DNA of 22,817 bases from Phoronis pallida. Its lineage: Eukaryota > Phoronida > Phoronidae. Position numbers and translations under genes: made by a program. The number at the start of each line of letters is the position of its first letter. Position 1 is the stretch's first letter. The stretch lies in assembly GCA_028565715.1 (NCBI GenBank), contig JAOXYC010066673.1, positions 1 through 22,817 on the forward strand, in the 5' to 3' direction. The notes below the pieces were generated by a model. It was not told the DNA's origin, did not search any database, and was given only the letters and a program-made list of their open reading frames with translations. Shown piece after piece: positions 22,401-22,817 of this stretch.

Positions 22401-22817
22401 TGAATTGAAACAAACAGAAGTATGATTTTACTGGTCGAAAGAGATCAATTTGAAAAGACGGGAATATTTGTTAACCAGGGCTCCCATTTGGCCATCAGGC
22501 AGTCGGAAATTTATGGTGTCTAAGACGATGTGATCAGCCTCCCAAAGCTTTTGCAAGTCAAAATTGACGACATTTGACAACCTATAACAGTCGTAACACC
22601 TGATGAAGATCATGCCAAAAGGGCGAAATATCAAGAGACAATTTATTCCAATACTTTCTTTATCACACTTTTCTTTAACAAGTCTAAAAAAATAATTTAC
22701 CTGCAGTAAATACTTGAGCTCTTCTATTCCTATGAGAACGTAAAGATCTTCGTCCCTTACATCCATTCCTTTGGGCGTGTTGGCGATGGCTTTCTCTAAA
22801 CGGTATTTTTCAAATCG
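1343..22817 (-). CDS. DNHD1: Divergent dynein heavy chain gene (DNHD1-like by exclusion), 28 exons, incomplete at both ends
   Basis: The spliced model (1513 codons, no internal stop, phases agree at every junction) follows the dynein heavy chain order: linker, AAA1, AAA2, start of AAA3. Dynein heavy chains are microtubule minus-end motors whose six AAA modules power movement of the linker. Seen directly: three P-loops (GPSGTGKT at model residues 555-562, GPAGSGKT at 1026-1033, GQPGVGKT at 1502-1509), a linker motif WLYLLKVF (canonical WLYLESIF), YEHEYIG before AAA1, and AAA2 WLVFDGELD and TNGERV. A full heavy chain has over 4000 residues, so this is roughly the middle third. Insertions and altered signatures (GFLDETD for CFDEFN) do not fit DNAH or cytoplasmic dyneins; DNHD1 is the known divergent branch, in mammals linked to sperm flagella. 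Family assignment is near certain; the DNHD1 label is inference, and the alternative is a lineage-specific dynein paralogue. Confidence 0.93.
1442..1839. other. Intron, no further feature seen
   Basis: Intron between exons 28 and 27. A short repeated motif CGCCATTTTG occurs twice near 1793-1819. No gene, RNA or element recognised. Confidence 0.6.
1840..2023 (-). CDS. Exon 27: connector before AAA3
   Basis: 184 bp, phase 2 in and 0 out. It starts RFTSRFDAFARETL (canonical SRxKFDxFLRELL), then LPRGCLCYDLWVDVKQGTF (canonical LPxxGTVFDYYFDxExGxW) and NYVMIPE, which matches the canonical strand leading into the AAA3 N-terminus (xIVPTxD). Acceptor TTCACAG|GTTCAC, donor CCCGAG|GTAAGT, a perfect consensus. 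Confidence 0.96.
2293..2437 (-). CDS. Exon 26: connector, FAFAYIWGFGG
   Basis: 145 bp, phase 1 in and 2 out. TLKNIFAFAYIWGFGGQLHE corresponds to the canonical LExxFxFSLIWSxGGxLDxxSR. The beginning (TTDTLASRGSLRSMRSDLEV) is a Ser/Arg-rich loop not seen in standard dyneins. Acceptor TTTTTGTAG|GTACCA, donor CGAAAG|GTAACA. An alternative acceptor nine bases further in (ACCACAG|ATACCC) keeps the same phase. Confidence 0.93.
2522..2627. repeat. Small inverted repeat in intron
   Basis: The outer arms TATACTCCAAT (left) and ATTGGAGTA (right) and the inner pair CACCAAT/ATTGGTG-like segments form an imperfect stem of about 25 bp around a roughly 45-bp spacer. The plus-strand open frame across 2462-2758 is explained by this AT-rich intronic DNA and shows no protein signature. 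Confidence 0.55.
2818..3040. repeat. 223-bp foldback element
   Basis: The left arm (2818-2890, starting TTGTAAACATGTTTTGTTGA) is nearly the reverse complement of the right arm (2969-3040, ending AAACATGTTTACAA), about 72 bp per arm, separated by a spacer of about 78 bp. The palindrome produces mirror-image open frames on both strands, which are not genes. AGATCTA occurs just outside each end (around 2808 and 3070). Confidence 0.85.
3151..3386 (-). CDS. Exon 25: AAA2-AAA3 connector
   Basis: Starts by completing Arg, then LKMLTDLVNDVCKPTLKFLK and later VEEIASFLRILSSLLDQHF, matching the canonical connector (LFDxLVPPxLxFVRKxCK...VxSLLxLFDSLLDE). Acceptor CCCATAG|GTTAAA. The donor is uncertain: AAAAT|GTAGTA (end 3151) gives phase 1, which exon 26 needs; the alternative GAGAAG|GTGGAA (end 3185) gives phase 0 and breaks the frame unless a further exon exists. 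Confidence 0.8.
3387..3769. other. Intron, no further feature seen
   Basis: Intron between exons 25 and 24. A GATATCCGGTA/TACCGGATA pair near 3654-3707 can form a short stem. Otherwise nothing recognisable. Confidence 0.55.
3770..3956 (-). CDS. Exon 24: AAA2 C-terminal part, FEMSDLVHASP
   Basis: 187 bp, phase 1 in and 2 out. SLVFEMSDLVHASPSSVTRT and SLVHC match the canonical MxxIFEVxDLAxASPATVSRCGMVY, followed by WMSLFEAWGSQ (canonical WxPLLxSWL). Acceptor GTTTTTAAAG|AAAAAC, donor CAGAAAG|GTAGAT. A mariner-like element begins 28 bp upstream of the acceptor in the intron. Confidence 0.96.
3986..4269. mobile_element. Mariner-like MITE with TA flanks, adjacent to exon 24
   Basis: The ends CCGTATAGCC (3986-3995) and GGCTATACGG (4260-4269) are inverted, and each is flanked by TA (3984-3985 and 4270-4271), the target duplication of Tc1/mariner elements. 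Similarity of the two ends extends imperfectly for about 50 bp. Inside are two related stretches, GCGCCTATTTTGCAAG near 4059 and GTGCCTATTTTGAGGG near 4175. No transposase is encoded. The right side of exon 24 is only 29 bp away. Confidence 0.75.
4577..4847 (-). CDS. Exon 23: AAA2 core, Walker B-like and sensor
   Basis: 271 bp, phase 0 in, 1 out. LYGHFQDGRWIEGLMLRLLR (canonical LYGxFDxxTxEWTDGxLxxxxR), then HKWLVFDGELDSSWVDGLNS (canonical KWIVFDGPVDxxWIENMN), then LLDPTHRLLATNGERV (canonical VLDDNKxLxLTNGERI). The Walker B Asp is present without the catalytic Glu, as is usual for dynein AAA2. About 25 non-canonical residues lie between. Acceptor TTTTCAG|CTCTAT, donor TGAATG|GTGACT. Confidence 0.97.
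5013..5076. repeat. Hairpin-forming inverted repeat
   Basis: GAAAATGGTTCTTC on the left pairs with GAAGAACCATTTCTC on the right, with a central TGTACATAC/GTATGTACA stem, giving an almost complete 64-bp hairpin. A TTCGAAACGTTGG-like string (reverse strand, 5003-5015) precedes it, a sequence type common in dispersed repeats. Family not recognised. Confidence 0.7.
5420..5561. repeat. 142-bp foldback element
   Basis: The left arm GATCATACACTCGTTCCAGT onward mirrors the right arm ending GGAACTCGTGTAGGATC, through ATCAATATTCTTAAAC and TTTGGAATTTCGTT, to a short loop at GCCAAAGGC (about 5486-5495). Nearly the whole unit is stem. It lies in the intron between exons 23 and 22. Confidence 0.85.
5890..6075 (-). 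CDS. Exon 22: AAA2 insertion and VTTLNPSGRSPGE strand
   Basis: 62 residues, phase 0 both ends. It starts LLRGEAKKSETQVQAMGRWK, a basic stretch with no canonical counterpart, and ends PKVEVTTLNPSGRSPGE, matching the AAA2 motif VxxxxLNPKSITMGELYG; the intron falls exactly before LYG. Acceptor TGATCAG|CTCCTG, donor GGGGAG|GTTTGT. Confidence 0.92.
6296..6600 (+). mobile_element. tRNA-derived SINE
   Basis: The head has a polymerase III A box TGGCTCAGTGG (6308-6318) and a B-box-like GGTCGAAACC (6352-6361), spaced as in a tRNA. The body is unrelated to tRNA. The 3' part carries TGTAAAGCGCTTTGAATA and AAGCGCTATATAAG (6551-6584), a tail type seen in dispersed repeats of marine invertebrates, then an AT-rich end. 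This is a SINE by structure; I cannot name the family. It lies in the large intron between exons 22 and 21, antisense to the gene. Confidence 0.8.
6601..7704. other. Intron, no firm feature
   Basis: A GC-richer patch at about 6800-6890 contains GGCGGTGGCCCCGCGGTGGC and a 23-bp pseudo-exon with good splice signals (6804-6826, minus strand) that would break the frame. Short AT-rich stems occur around 7040-7330. No gene recognised. Confidence 0.5.
7705..7987. mobile_element. TIR element, family 1 copy 2 (MITE-like)
   Basis: Reverse-oriented copy of 855-1220. The ends are GTTAAACGCATACATC(A)CTACTTAC and GTAAG(AAG)CGATGTATGACTTTAAC. Shared blocks include ATCAATTATTGAA, ACACAGTTTGAT, TTCTTTATCGAAAACACAAA, GTTCAGATGAA and CAACGCAATTGACCT. 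It is about 80 bp shorter than copy 1 in the centre. Confidence 0.85.
8258..8272 (-). CDS. Exon 21: candidate 15-bp microexon in AAA2 insertion
   Basis: A 15-bp segment (VDMQE) with a strong pyrimidine-rich acceptor (CTTCATCCCTGCAG) and a good donor (GAG|GTAGAT). It is phase 0 on both sides, so it can be included or skipped without changing the frame between exons 20 and 22. There is no protein homology to support it; it rests on the splice signals alone. Confidence 0.4.
8427..8506. repeat. 80-bp hairpin repeat
   Basis: TTTTGTTTTGAACCATGTTTT with GAGAACAAAATCA on the left mirrors TGACTTTGTTCTC with AAAACATGGTTCAAAACAAA on the right, with a loop of about 10 bases. It lies in the intron between exons 21 and 20. 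Confidence 0.8.
8646..8740. repeat. Inverted repeat, 19-bp arms
   Basis: CGCCATCAATTCTGAAAACG (8646-8665) is inverted at 8721-8740 (GCTTTCAGAATTGATGGCG), with about 55 bp between. It could be the ends of a small TIR element. Confidence 0.65.
8741..9745. other. Intron with an unexplained plus-strand open frame
   Basis: This stretch separates exon 20 from the upstream hairpins. At 9242-9583 there is a 113-codon plus-strand open frame (starts MLTFLQPNWPRPHISTNAPP) of slightly higher GC than its surroundings. I recognise no domain, and no splice or promoter context supports it. TTCTAGGTGATG near 9527 is inverted as CATCACCTAGAA near 9643. Confidence 0.4.
9746..9937 (-). CDS. Exon 20: AAA2 Walker A
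   Basis: 64 residues, phase 0 both ends. ILQLFTALQSRQGVLLIGPA then GSGKTTCISILQKVM: a typical dynein AAA2 P-loop (canonical LYETxxVRHGVMLVGPTGSGKTT). The second half (FLNERQDAQNDDLKSKQNM) is polar and is the start of an insertion before the strand that follows the P-loop helix in other dyneins. Acceptor TTTCAG|ATTCTT, donor ATTGCT|GTGAGT. Confidence 0.96.
10082..10311 (-). CDS. Exon 19: AAA1-AAA2 connector, DCFP motif
   Basis: 230 bp, phase 1 in and 0 out. Includes DTCIVHALHKSFLPRMSCDE (canonical ExxLLxRALRDxNLPKLxxxD), then NLVRDCFPIVDL (canonical LIxDLFPGVD) and LDNLQPNNMHINK (canonical ENGLQPxxxFVxK). This is the usual helical bridge leading to AAA2. Acceptor CCTTCAG|AGGAAA, donor AACAAG|GTAATA. 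Confidence 0.95.
10588..10720 (-). CDS. Exon 18: AAA1-AAA2 connector
   Basis: 44 residues plus one base: LPERYTHMLSLRTISTILGD and on to ENSTVP. In canonical dyneins this is QxHYDFGLRAxKxVLxxAG; Y, L-R and I/V-L positions are kept but the HYDFG core is lost. Acceptor CTTCCAG|CTGCCA, donor TACCAG|GTAATA, phase 1 out. Confidence 0.92.
10721..11024. other. Intron, nothing seen
   Basis: AT-rich intron between exons 18 and 17; no element or signal recognised beyond the splice sites. Confidence 0.6.
11025..11162 (-). CDS. Exon 17: AAA1 small domain, MMRPCAMVVPD
   Basis: 46 residues, phase 0 both ends. HMMRPCAMVVPDIKPIAETI is a clear match to canonical LFRPVAMMVPDYxLIAEI, including the Arg of the FRP motif that contacts the nucleotide in AAA proteins. 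It continues LYLNGFMKYKELAQKF (canonical LFSxGFxxAKxLAxK). Acceptor TATTACAG|CACATG, donor AGCCAG|GTAAGT. Confidence 0.96.
11163..11536. other. Intron, nothing seen
   Basis: AT-rich intron between exons 17 and 16; no element recognised. Confidence 0.6.
11537..11742 (-). CDS. Exon 16: end of insertion and AAA1 sensor I
   Basis: 206 bp, phase 1 in and 0 out. After about 30 non-canonical residues the dynein pattern resumes: HLTFDGQLLKV (canonical FEGxEIxL) and DTYGCFMSLN followed by YGEIPETLR (canonical CxxFITMNPGYAGRTELPDNLR). The sensor I Asn is kept (model residue 827) but the NPGYAGR loop is replaced by NTENAKY. Donor CTGAGA|GTAAGT. Confidence 0.94.
11940..12195 (+). repeat. Dispersed repeat remnant ending in GACGG runs
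   Basis: The stretch contains TGTACCAAATTTCGTCAAAA then TCGGTTAAGTGGTTTTGGAA, and ends in GACGGATGACCGACGACGG. This wording (a 'caused harm' of 'accompanied by GACGGACGACGG') is a familiar 3' end in interspersed repeats of marine invertebrate genomes. It is likely an old element copy in the intron between exons 16 and 15. Family name not known to me. Confidence 0.55.
12321..12459 (-). CDS. Exon 15: part of AAA1 insertion
   Basis: 46 residues plus one base (DQVLETYFCDTWEPGSKQRR to PRPLPLYY). Acceptor CACTTTAG|GATCAG, donor ATTATG|GTAGGG, phase 0 in and 1 out, compatible with exons 14 and 16. It continues the insertion; the composition (KQRRHS, PRPLPLYY) suggests an exposed loop rather than the AAA core. 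Confidence 0.85.
12705..12827 (-). CDS. Exon 14: part of AAA1 insertion
   Basis: 41 residues, phase 0 in and out (KSGDPLRLIRRNSLTTLHSL to APHGFK). Acceptor CATTTCAG|AAATCT, donor TTTAAG|GTATGT. Ser/Thr- and Arg-rich with an RRNS stretch of the kind basophilic kinases use; a phosphorylated loop is possible but that is inference. No canonical dynein counterpart. Confidence 0.8.
12828..13417. other. Intron part, nothing firm
   Basis: Right part of the 2.1-kb intron between exons 14 and 13, read on the plus strand from its left edge. A G-run (GGGGGGAGGGGGGA near 13190) starts a plus-strand open frame (13186-13479) that has no protein signature and runs into the palindromic element. Confidence 0.5.
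13427..13536. mobile_element. 110-bp palindromic MITE, family 2 copy 1
   Basis: The ends GTACAAGTCGAATAA and TTATTCGACTTGTACC are inverted; inner arms GGTCCCTCGT/ACGAGGGACC and GTTATTCAGTCAAT/ATTGACTGAATAAC complete an almost full-length hairpin. GAAAGTTGG flanks both sides directly (13418-13426 and 13537-13545), a 9-bp target duplication that suggests recent insertion and a Mutator- or hAT-type mobiliser. A second copy, inverted, lies at 17937-18041. Confidence 0.9.
14050..14120 (-). repeat. tRNA-like fragment (SINE head or tRNA pseudogene)
   Basis: On the minus strand TTGGTTAGAGC is an A box and GAGTTCGATTCCC a B box with tRNA-like spacing; between them CCGA-CCGGCAA-TCGG could be an anticodon arm (GGC). 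The acceptor stem does not pair, so a functional tRNA is unlikely. Confidence 0.55.
14634..14653 (+). promoter_or_regulatory. ZNF143/Staf-type motif
   Basis: ACTACAACTCCCAGAATGCA matches, with one difference, the long ACTACAATTCCCAGAATGCA element bound by ZNF143/Staf in animal promoters. At this length a chance match is improbable. It lies in the intron between exons 14 and 13. Whether it works as a promoter, enhancer or boundary cannot be told from sequence. Confidence 0.6.
14906..15004 (-). CDS. Exon 13: part of AAA1 insertion
   Basis: 33 residues beginning WRYKTCDFVTFQCRNPVHID, flanked by GTGTCTAG acceptor and AGCAAG|GTAATT donor, phase 0 at both ends, so it splices in frame between exons 12 and 14. 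It matches no canonical dynein segment; it is supported by frame and splice sites only and belongs to the insertion before sensor I. Confidence 0.65.
15293..15405 (-). CDS. Exon 12: AAA1, LSVVSQQL helix
   Basis: 113 bp, phase 1 in and 0 out. GLLSVVSQQLYHVQNTLHVL is the counterpart of the canonical VLSVVAxQxxxIxxAL helix after Walker B. Normally the FEGxxIxL hairpin and sensor I follow directly; here they appear only in exon 16. Acceptor TCAACAG|GTCTAC, donor GATCAG|GTAGGT. Confidence 0.94.
15406..16003. other. Intron with a minor inverted repeat
   Basis: TCAAGTCAATG near 15753 is inverted as CATTGACTTGA near 15797. Open frames here are read-through of exon 12 or chance. No gene recognised. 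Confidence 0.5.
16004..16136 (-). CDS. Exon 11: AAA1 Walker B region
   Basis: 44 residues plus one base. ALGQQCFTVKCSQEMSL matches canonical ALAKQCVVFNCSDxLDY. It ends SGCFGFLDETDQLSQ, where canonical dyneins have GAWGCFDEFNRIxxE. The Walker B Asp-Glu pair (model residues 607-608) is kept but the usually invariant Trp and the Phe-Asn around it are not. Acceptor CTCCAG|GCATTA, donor TCACAAG|GTGGGA, phase 1 out. Confidence 0.95.
16137..16594. other. Intron, little seen
   Basis: Between exons 11 and 10. A patch at 16385-16465 has related GTCACCCGG, CCCGGTGACGCC and GCCGGTGACCCC strings. Otherwise nothing. Confidence 0.5.
16595..16860 (-). CDS. Exon 10: AAA1 N-terminus and Walker A
   Basis: 266 bp, phase 1 in and 0 out. 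Contains YEHEYIGPSERLVFTPLTER (canonical GYEYLGNSxRLVITPLTDR) and, at the end, MVGPSGTGKTETTMDLVK, the AAA1 P-loop (canonical GPAGTGKTETTKDLAK). The nucleotide-contacting Gly-Lys-Thr and the following ETT are intact, so ATP binding is likely. Before this lies a non-canonical stretch (NGIEPPQMVPRTETTVITSN). Acceptor TCTGTAG|ATGGCA, donor GTGAAG|GTATGA. Confidence 0.97.
16861..17317. other. Intron, nothing seen
   Basis: AT-rich intron between exons 10 and 9; only splice sites recognised. Confidence 0.6.
17318..17509 (-). CDS. Exon 9: end of linker plus Pro/Lys-rich insertion
   Basis: 192 bp, phase 1 in and out. CYDWSKVLKYHMD is the counterpart of the invariant DFEWxxQLRYYW at the linker-AAA1 border. 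The rest (about 40 residues, including QIPQAPTTEKPAVKRSRPA) is rich in Pro, Lys, Arg and Ala and replaces the short canonical stretch of the YYW to GYEYLG connection. It is probably disordered. Acceptor TGTTGTAG|CACTTC, donor ATACCAA|GTTTGT; the donor position is fixed by the frame of the next exon. Confidence 0.88.
17699..17847 (-). CDS. Exon 8: linker, RDITQ segment
   Basis: 149 bp, phase 2 in and phase 1 out. It encodes the helix pair ending LIGQCVYQRDITQ, corresponding to the canonical LITxxVHxRDIVxxL. The donor chosen is CTCAGT|GTACGTT, because it puts the following exon in the frame that gives YDWSKVLKYH; the overlapping choice CTCA|GTGTAC would need a different downstream acceptor. Confidence 0.9.
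17937..18041. mobile_element. 105-bp palindromic MITE, family 2 copy 2
   Basis: The ends GTACAAGTCGAATAATG and CATTATTCGACTTGT are inverted. Read in reverse complement it follows copy 1 closely (GGTCCCTCTTATAACTTCTG, TTATTCAGTCA, AATAAACGAGG), so the two copies sit in opposite orientation. TTGCG flanks the unit on both sides (17932-17936, 18042-18046), a possible target duplication. Confidence 0.88.
18330..18549 (-). CDS. Exon 7: linker, WLLRFPSQSVIVADAILW
   Basis: 220 bp, phase 1 in and phase 2 out. The C-terminal half, HWLLRFPSQSVIVADAILW, matches the canonical dynein segment WVxxxPGQVVLxxxxIxWTxEV. The N-terminal half (SSIDAKRVLSDLSKTESDM) is a longer and more polar connection than in standard heavy chains. 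Acceptor TTTTCAG|GTTCCA, donor AAATGAG|GTTTGC. Confidence 0.93.
18925..18965. repeat. Perfect 18-bp palindrome (hairpin)
   Basis: ACATTATTAAGACCAATT (18925-18942) and its exact reverse complement (18948-18965) are separated by five bases. It is in the intron between exons 7 and 6. No U tract follows, so it does not look like a terminator; a foldback remnant is more likely. Confidence 0.8.
19157..19330 (-). CDS. Exon 6: linker, post-KCFDGI segment
   Basis: Phase 1 in and phase 1 out, 174 bp. It begins by completing an Ala codon (AHKLEVTALVGKHSETV) and continues to NTSATQWLSTLENLMKNTM. Canonical dyneins have an equivalent segment of type GEVVxLxxPVxxxGxVExWLxxLExxM; the W-L-LE-M spacing is kept. 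Acceptor GTTTCAG|CCCACA, donor GATGATA|GTAAGA. Confidence 0.92.
19331..20557. other. Intron with a short direct repeat
   Basis: Intron between exons 6 and 5, 1.2 kb. It contains two exact copies of GCATGTATGGGTGGCAC (19950-19966 and 19974-19990) seven bases apart. No gene or RNA recognised; several AT-rich chance frames. Confidence 0.5.
20558..20786 (-). CDS. Exon 5: linker, FPRLFFLSDEEV motif
   Basis: 76 residues plus one base. It contains FPRLFFLSDEEVISLIS followed by RNPKALQQTVRKCFHGI, a close match to the universally conserved dynein linker block FPRFYFLSNDELLEIL...NPxAVQPHLxKCFDGI. Acceptor TTTTCAG|GAAAAC, donor CTGAATG|GTAAGTC, ending in phase 1. This is the strongest single stretch of homology in the linker. 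Confidence 0.95.
20873..21119. repeat. 247-bp foldback element
   Basis: AAAAGAAAACAAAGACAGTC (left end) mirrors GACTGTCTTGATTTTCTTTT (right end). Inner arms CTAGGTGCATGCGCGGTCAC and GTGACCATGCACCTAG also pair, and the weaker stretch between them aligns. So the two halves form one long imperfect stem, with a spacer around 20960-21030. Located in the intron between exons 5 and 4. Confidence 0.8.
21285..21416 (-). CDS. Exon 4: linker, divergent segment
   Basis: 44 residues (EVMVAVVKDARV to NLFHNLIKTQ), phase 0 at both ends, acceptor TTTTGTAG|GAGGTA and donor ACACAG|GTAAAT. In canonical dyneins this stretch carries the helix between the WLYLE motif and the conserved FPRFYFLS block. The charged middle (QKRRSDKS) has no obvious canonical counterpart. 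The assignment rests on splice sites, open frame and position. Confidence 0.85.
21588..21683 (-). CDS. Exon 3: linker, WLYLLKVF motif
   Basis: 32 residues starting WLYLLKVFEDADIYRSM, the counterpart of the hallmark dynein linker motif WLYLESIFSAPDIQRQL. It ends DVNEKFK, matching the canonical VDKxWK. The acceptor lies after TCTTTTAG and the donor is TTCAAG|GTGAGA, phase 0 on both sides. This exon alone is enough to place the gene in the dynein heavy chain family. Confidence 0.93.
21684..22116. other. Intron, nothing seen
   Basis: AT-rich intron between exons 3 and 2 with only splice sites recognised. Confidence 0.6.
22117..22251 (-). CDS. Exon 2: linker helices
   Basis: 45 residues beginning DSQLTLKSMLSSPYLADL and ending LWSTCQTK. 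Canonical dyneins have a segment of type TLQSMRSSPY followed by a conserved EEWLxCQRxWLYLE; here the second half is split by the intron after STCQTK. Acceptor TTATACAG|GATAGT, donor ACTAAG|GTTAAT, phase 0 at both ends. The donor is slightly weak but the protein match on both sides is clear. Confidence 0.9.
22252..22700. other. Intron with AT repeat and open-frame remnant
   Basis: Between exons 2 and 1. 22256-22300 is a TAATAATAT-type low-complexity run and CATGGCATGGCATGG lies near 22341. Exon 1's frame stays open on the minus strand down to 22428; the peptide (with LWEADHIVLDTINF) has no dynein similarity. The plus strand has CCTGATGAAGATCATGCC then GGGCGAAATATC (22599-22632), wording common in dispersed repeats, so a repeat remnant is likely. 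Confidence 0.5.
22701..22817 (-). CDS. Exon 1 of model: linker segment (partial)
   Basis: This exon is open to the window edge, so its upstream border is unknown. It encodes 39 residues ending DLYVLIGIEELKYLLQ, which matches the canonical dynein tail/linker segment of type TYILKGVDDIQALL. The donor on the minus strand is CTGCAG|GTAAATT and the exon ends in phase 0. The reading frame continues open into the intron, but the next dynein segment picks up only at exon 2, which supports splicing here. Confidence 0.88.

Noticed and set aside
22599-22632. Hammerhead ribozyme
   Set aside because: CTGATGA and GAAA are in the right order, but the bases directly between them do not form stem II and no stems I or III were found.
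1343-22817. Processed pseudogene or dead dynein copy
   Set aside because: Introns are present, no stops or frameshifts occur in 1513 codons, splice sites are intact and three P-loops are kept.

Overview
The window is eukaryotic genomic DNA, AT-rich and intron-rich, most likely from an invertebrate animal, to judge by the gene content and the type of dispersed repeats. There is no bacterial-style gene packing. Almost everything can be explained by one large gene on the minus strand, read from right (22817) to left. It is cut into 28 exons that I can support, joined by GT/AG introns of about 0.1 to 2.2 kb. Spliced together, the exons give 4539 bp with one continuous frame (1513 codons). Both ends of the gene lie outside the window.

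The product is a dynein heavy chain family motor. From right to left the exons cover the C-terminal part of the linker/N-terminal region 2 (22817-17318), AAA1 (16860-10588, Walker A GPSGTGKT, Walker B-like GFLDETD, sensor I-like FMSLN), the AAA1-AAA2 connector (10720-10082), AAA2 (9937-3770, Walker A GPAGSGKT), the AAA2-AAA3 connector (3386-1840), and the first exon of AAA3 (1441-1343, Walker A GQPGVGKT). The normally invariant signatures are changed, and three sizeable insertions sit in or next to the AAA modules: a Pro/Lys-rich stretch before AAA1, about 150 residues inside AAA1 before sensor I, and about 70 residues after the AAA2 P-loop. That rules out ordinary DNAH1-17 and cytoplasmic dyneins. 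By exclusion it fits the divergent DNHD1 branch. This last step is inference and needs a phylogeny.

The introns are unusually rich in palindromic DNA. At least a dozen foldback or terminal-inverted-repeat elements of roughly 40 to 370 bp occur. Two families are present as two copies in opposite orientation (855-1220 with 7705-7987, and 13427-13536 with 17937-18041). One mariner-like element with TA flanks ends 29 bp from a splice acceptor. There is also a tRNA-derived SINE (6296-6600), a second tRNA-like fragment (about 14050-14120), and a near-perfect ZNF143/Staf-type motif in an intron (14634-14653). No CRISPR, operon, rRNA or convincing functional tRNA was seen.
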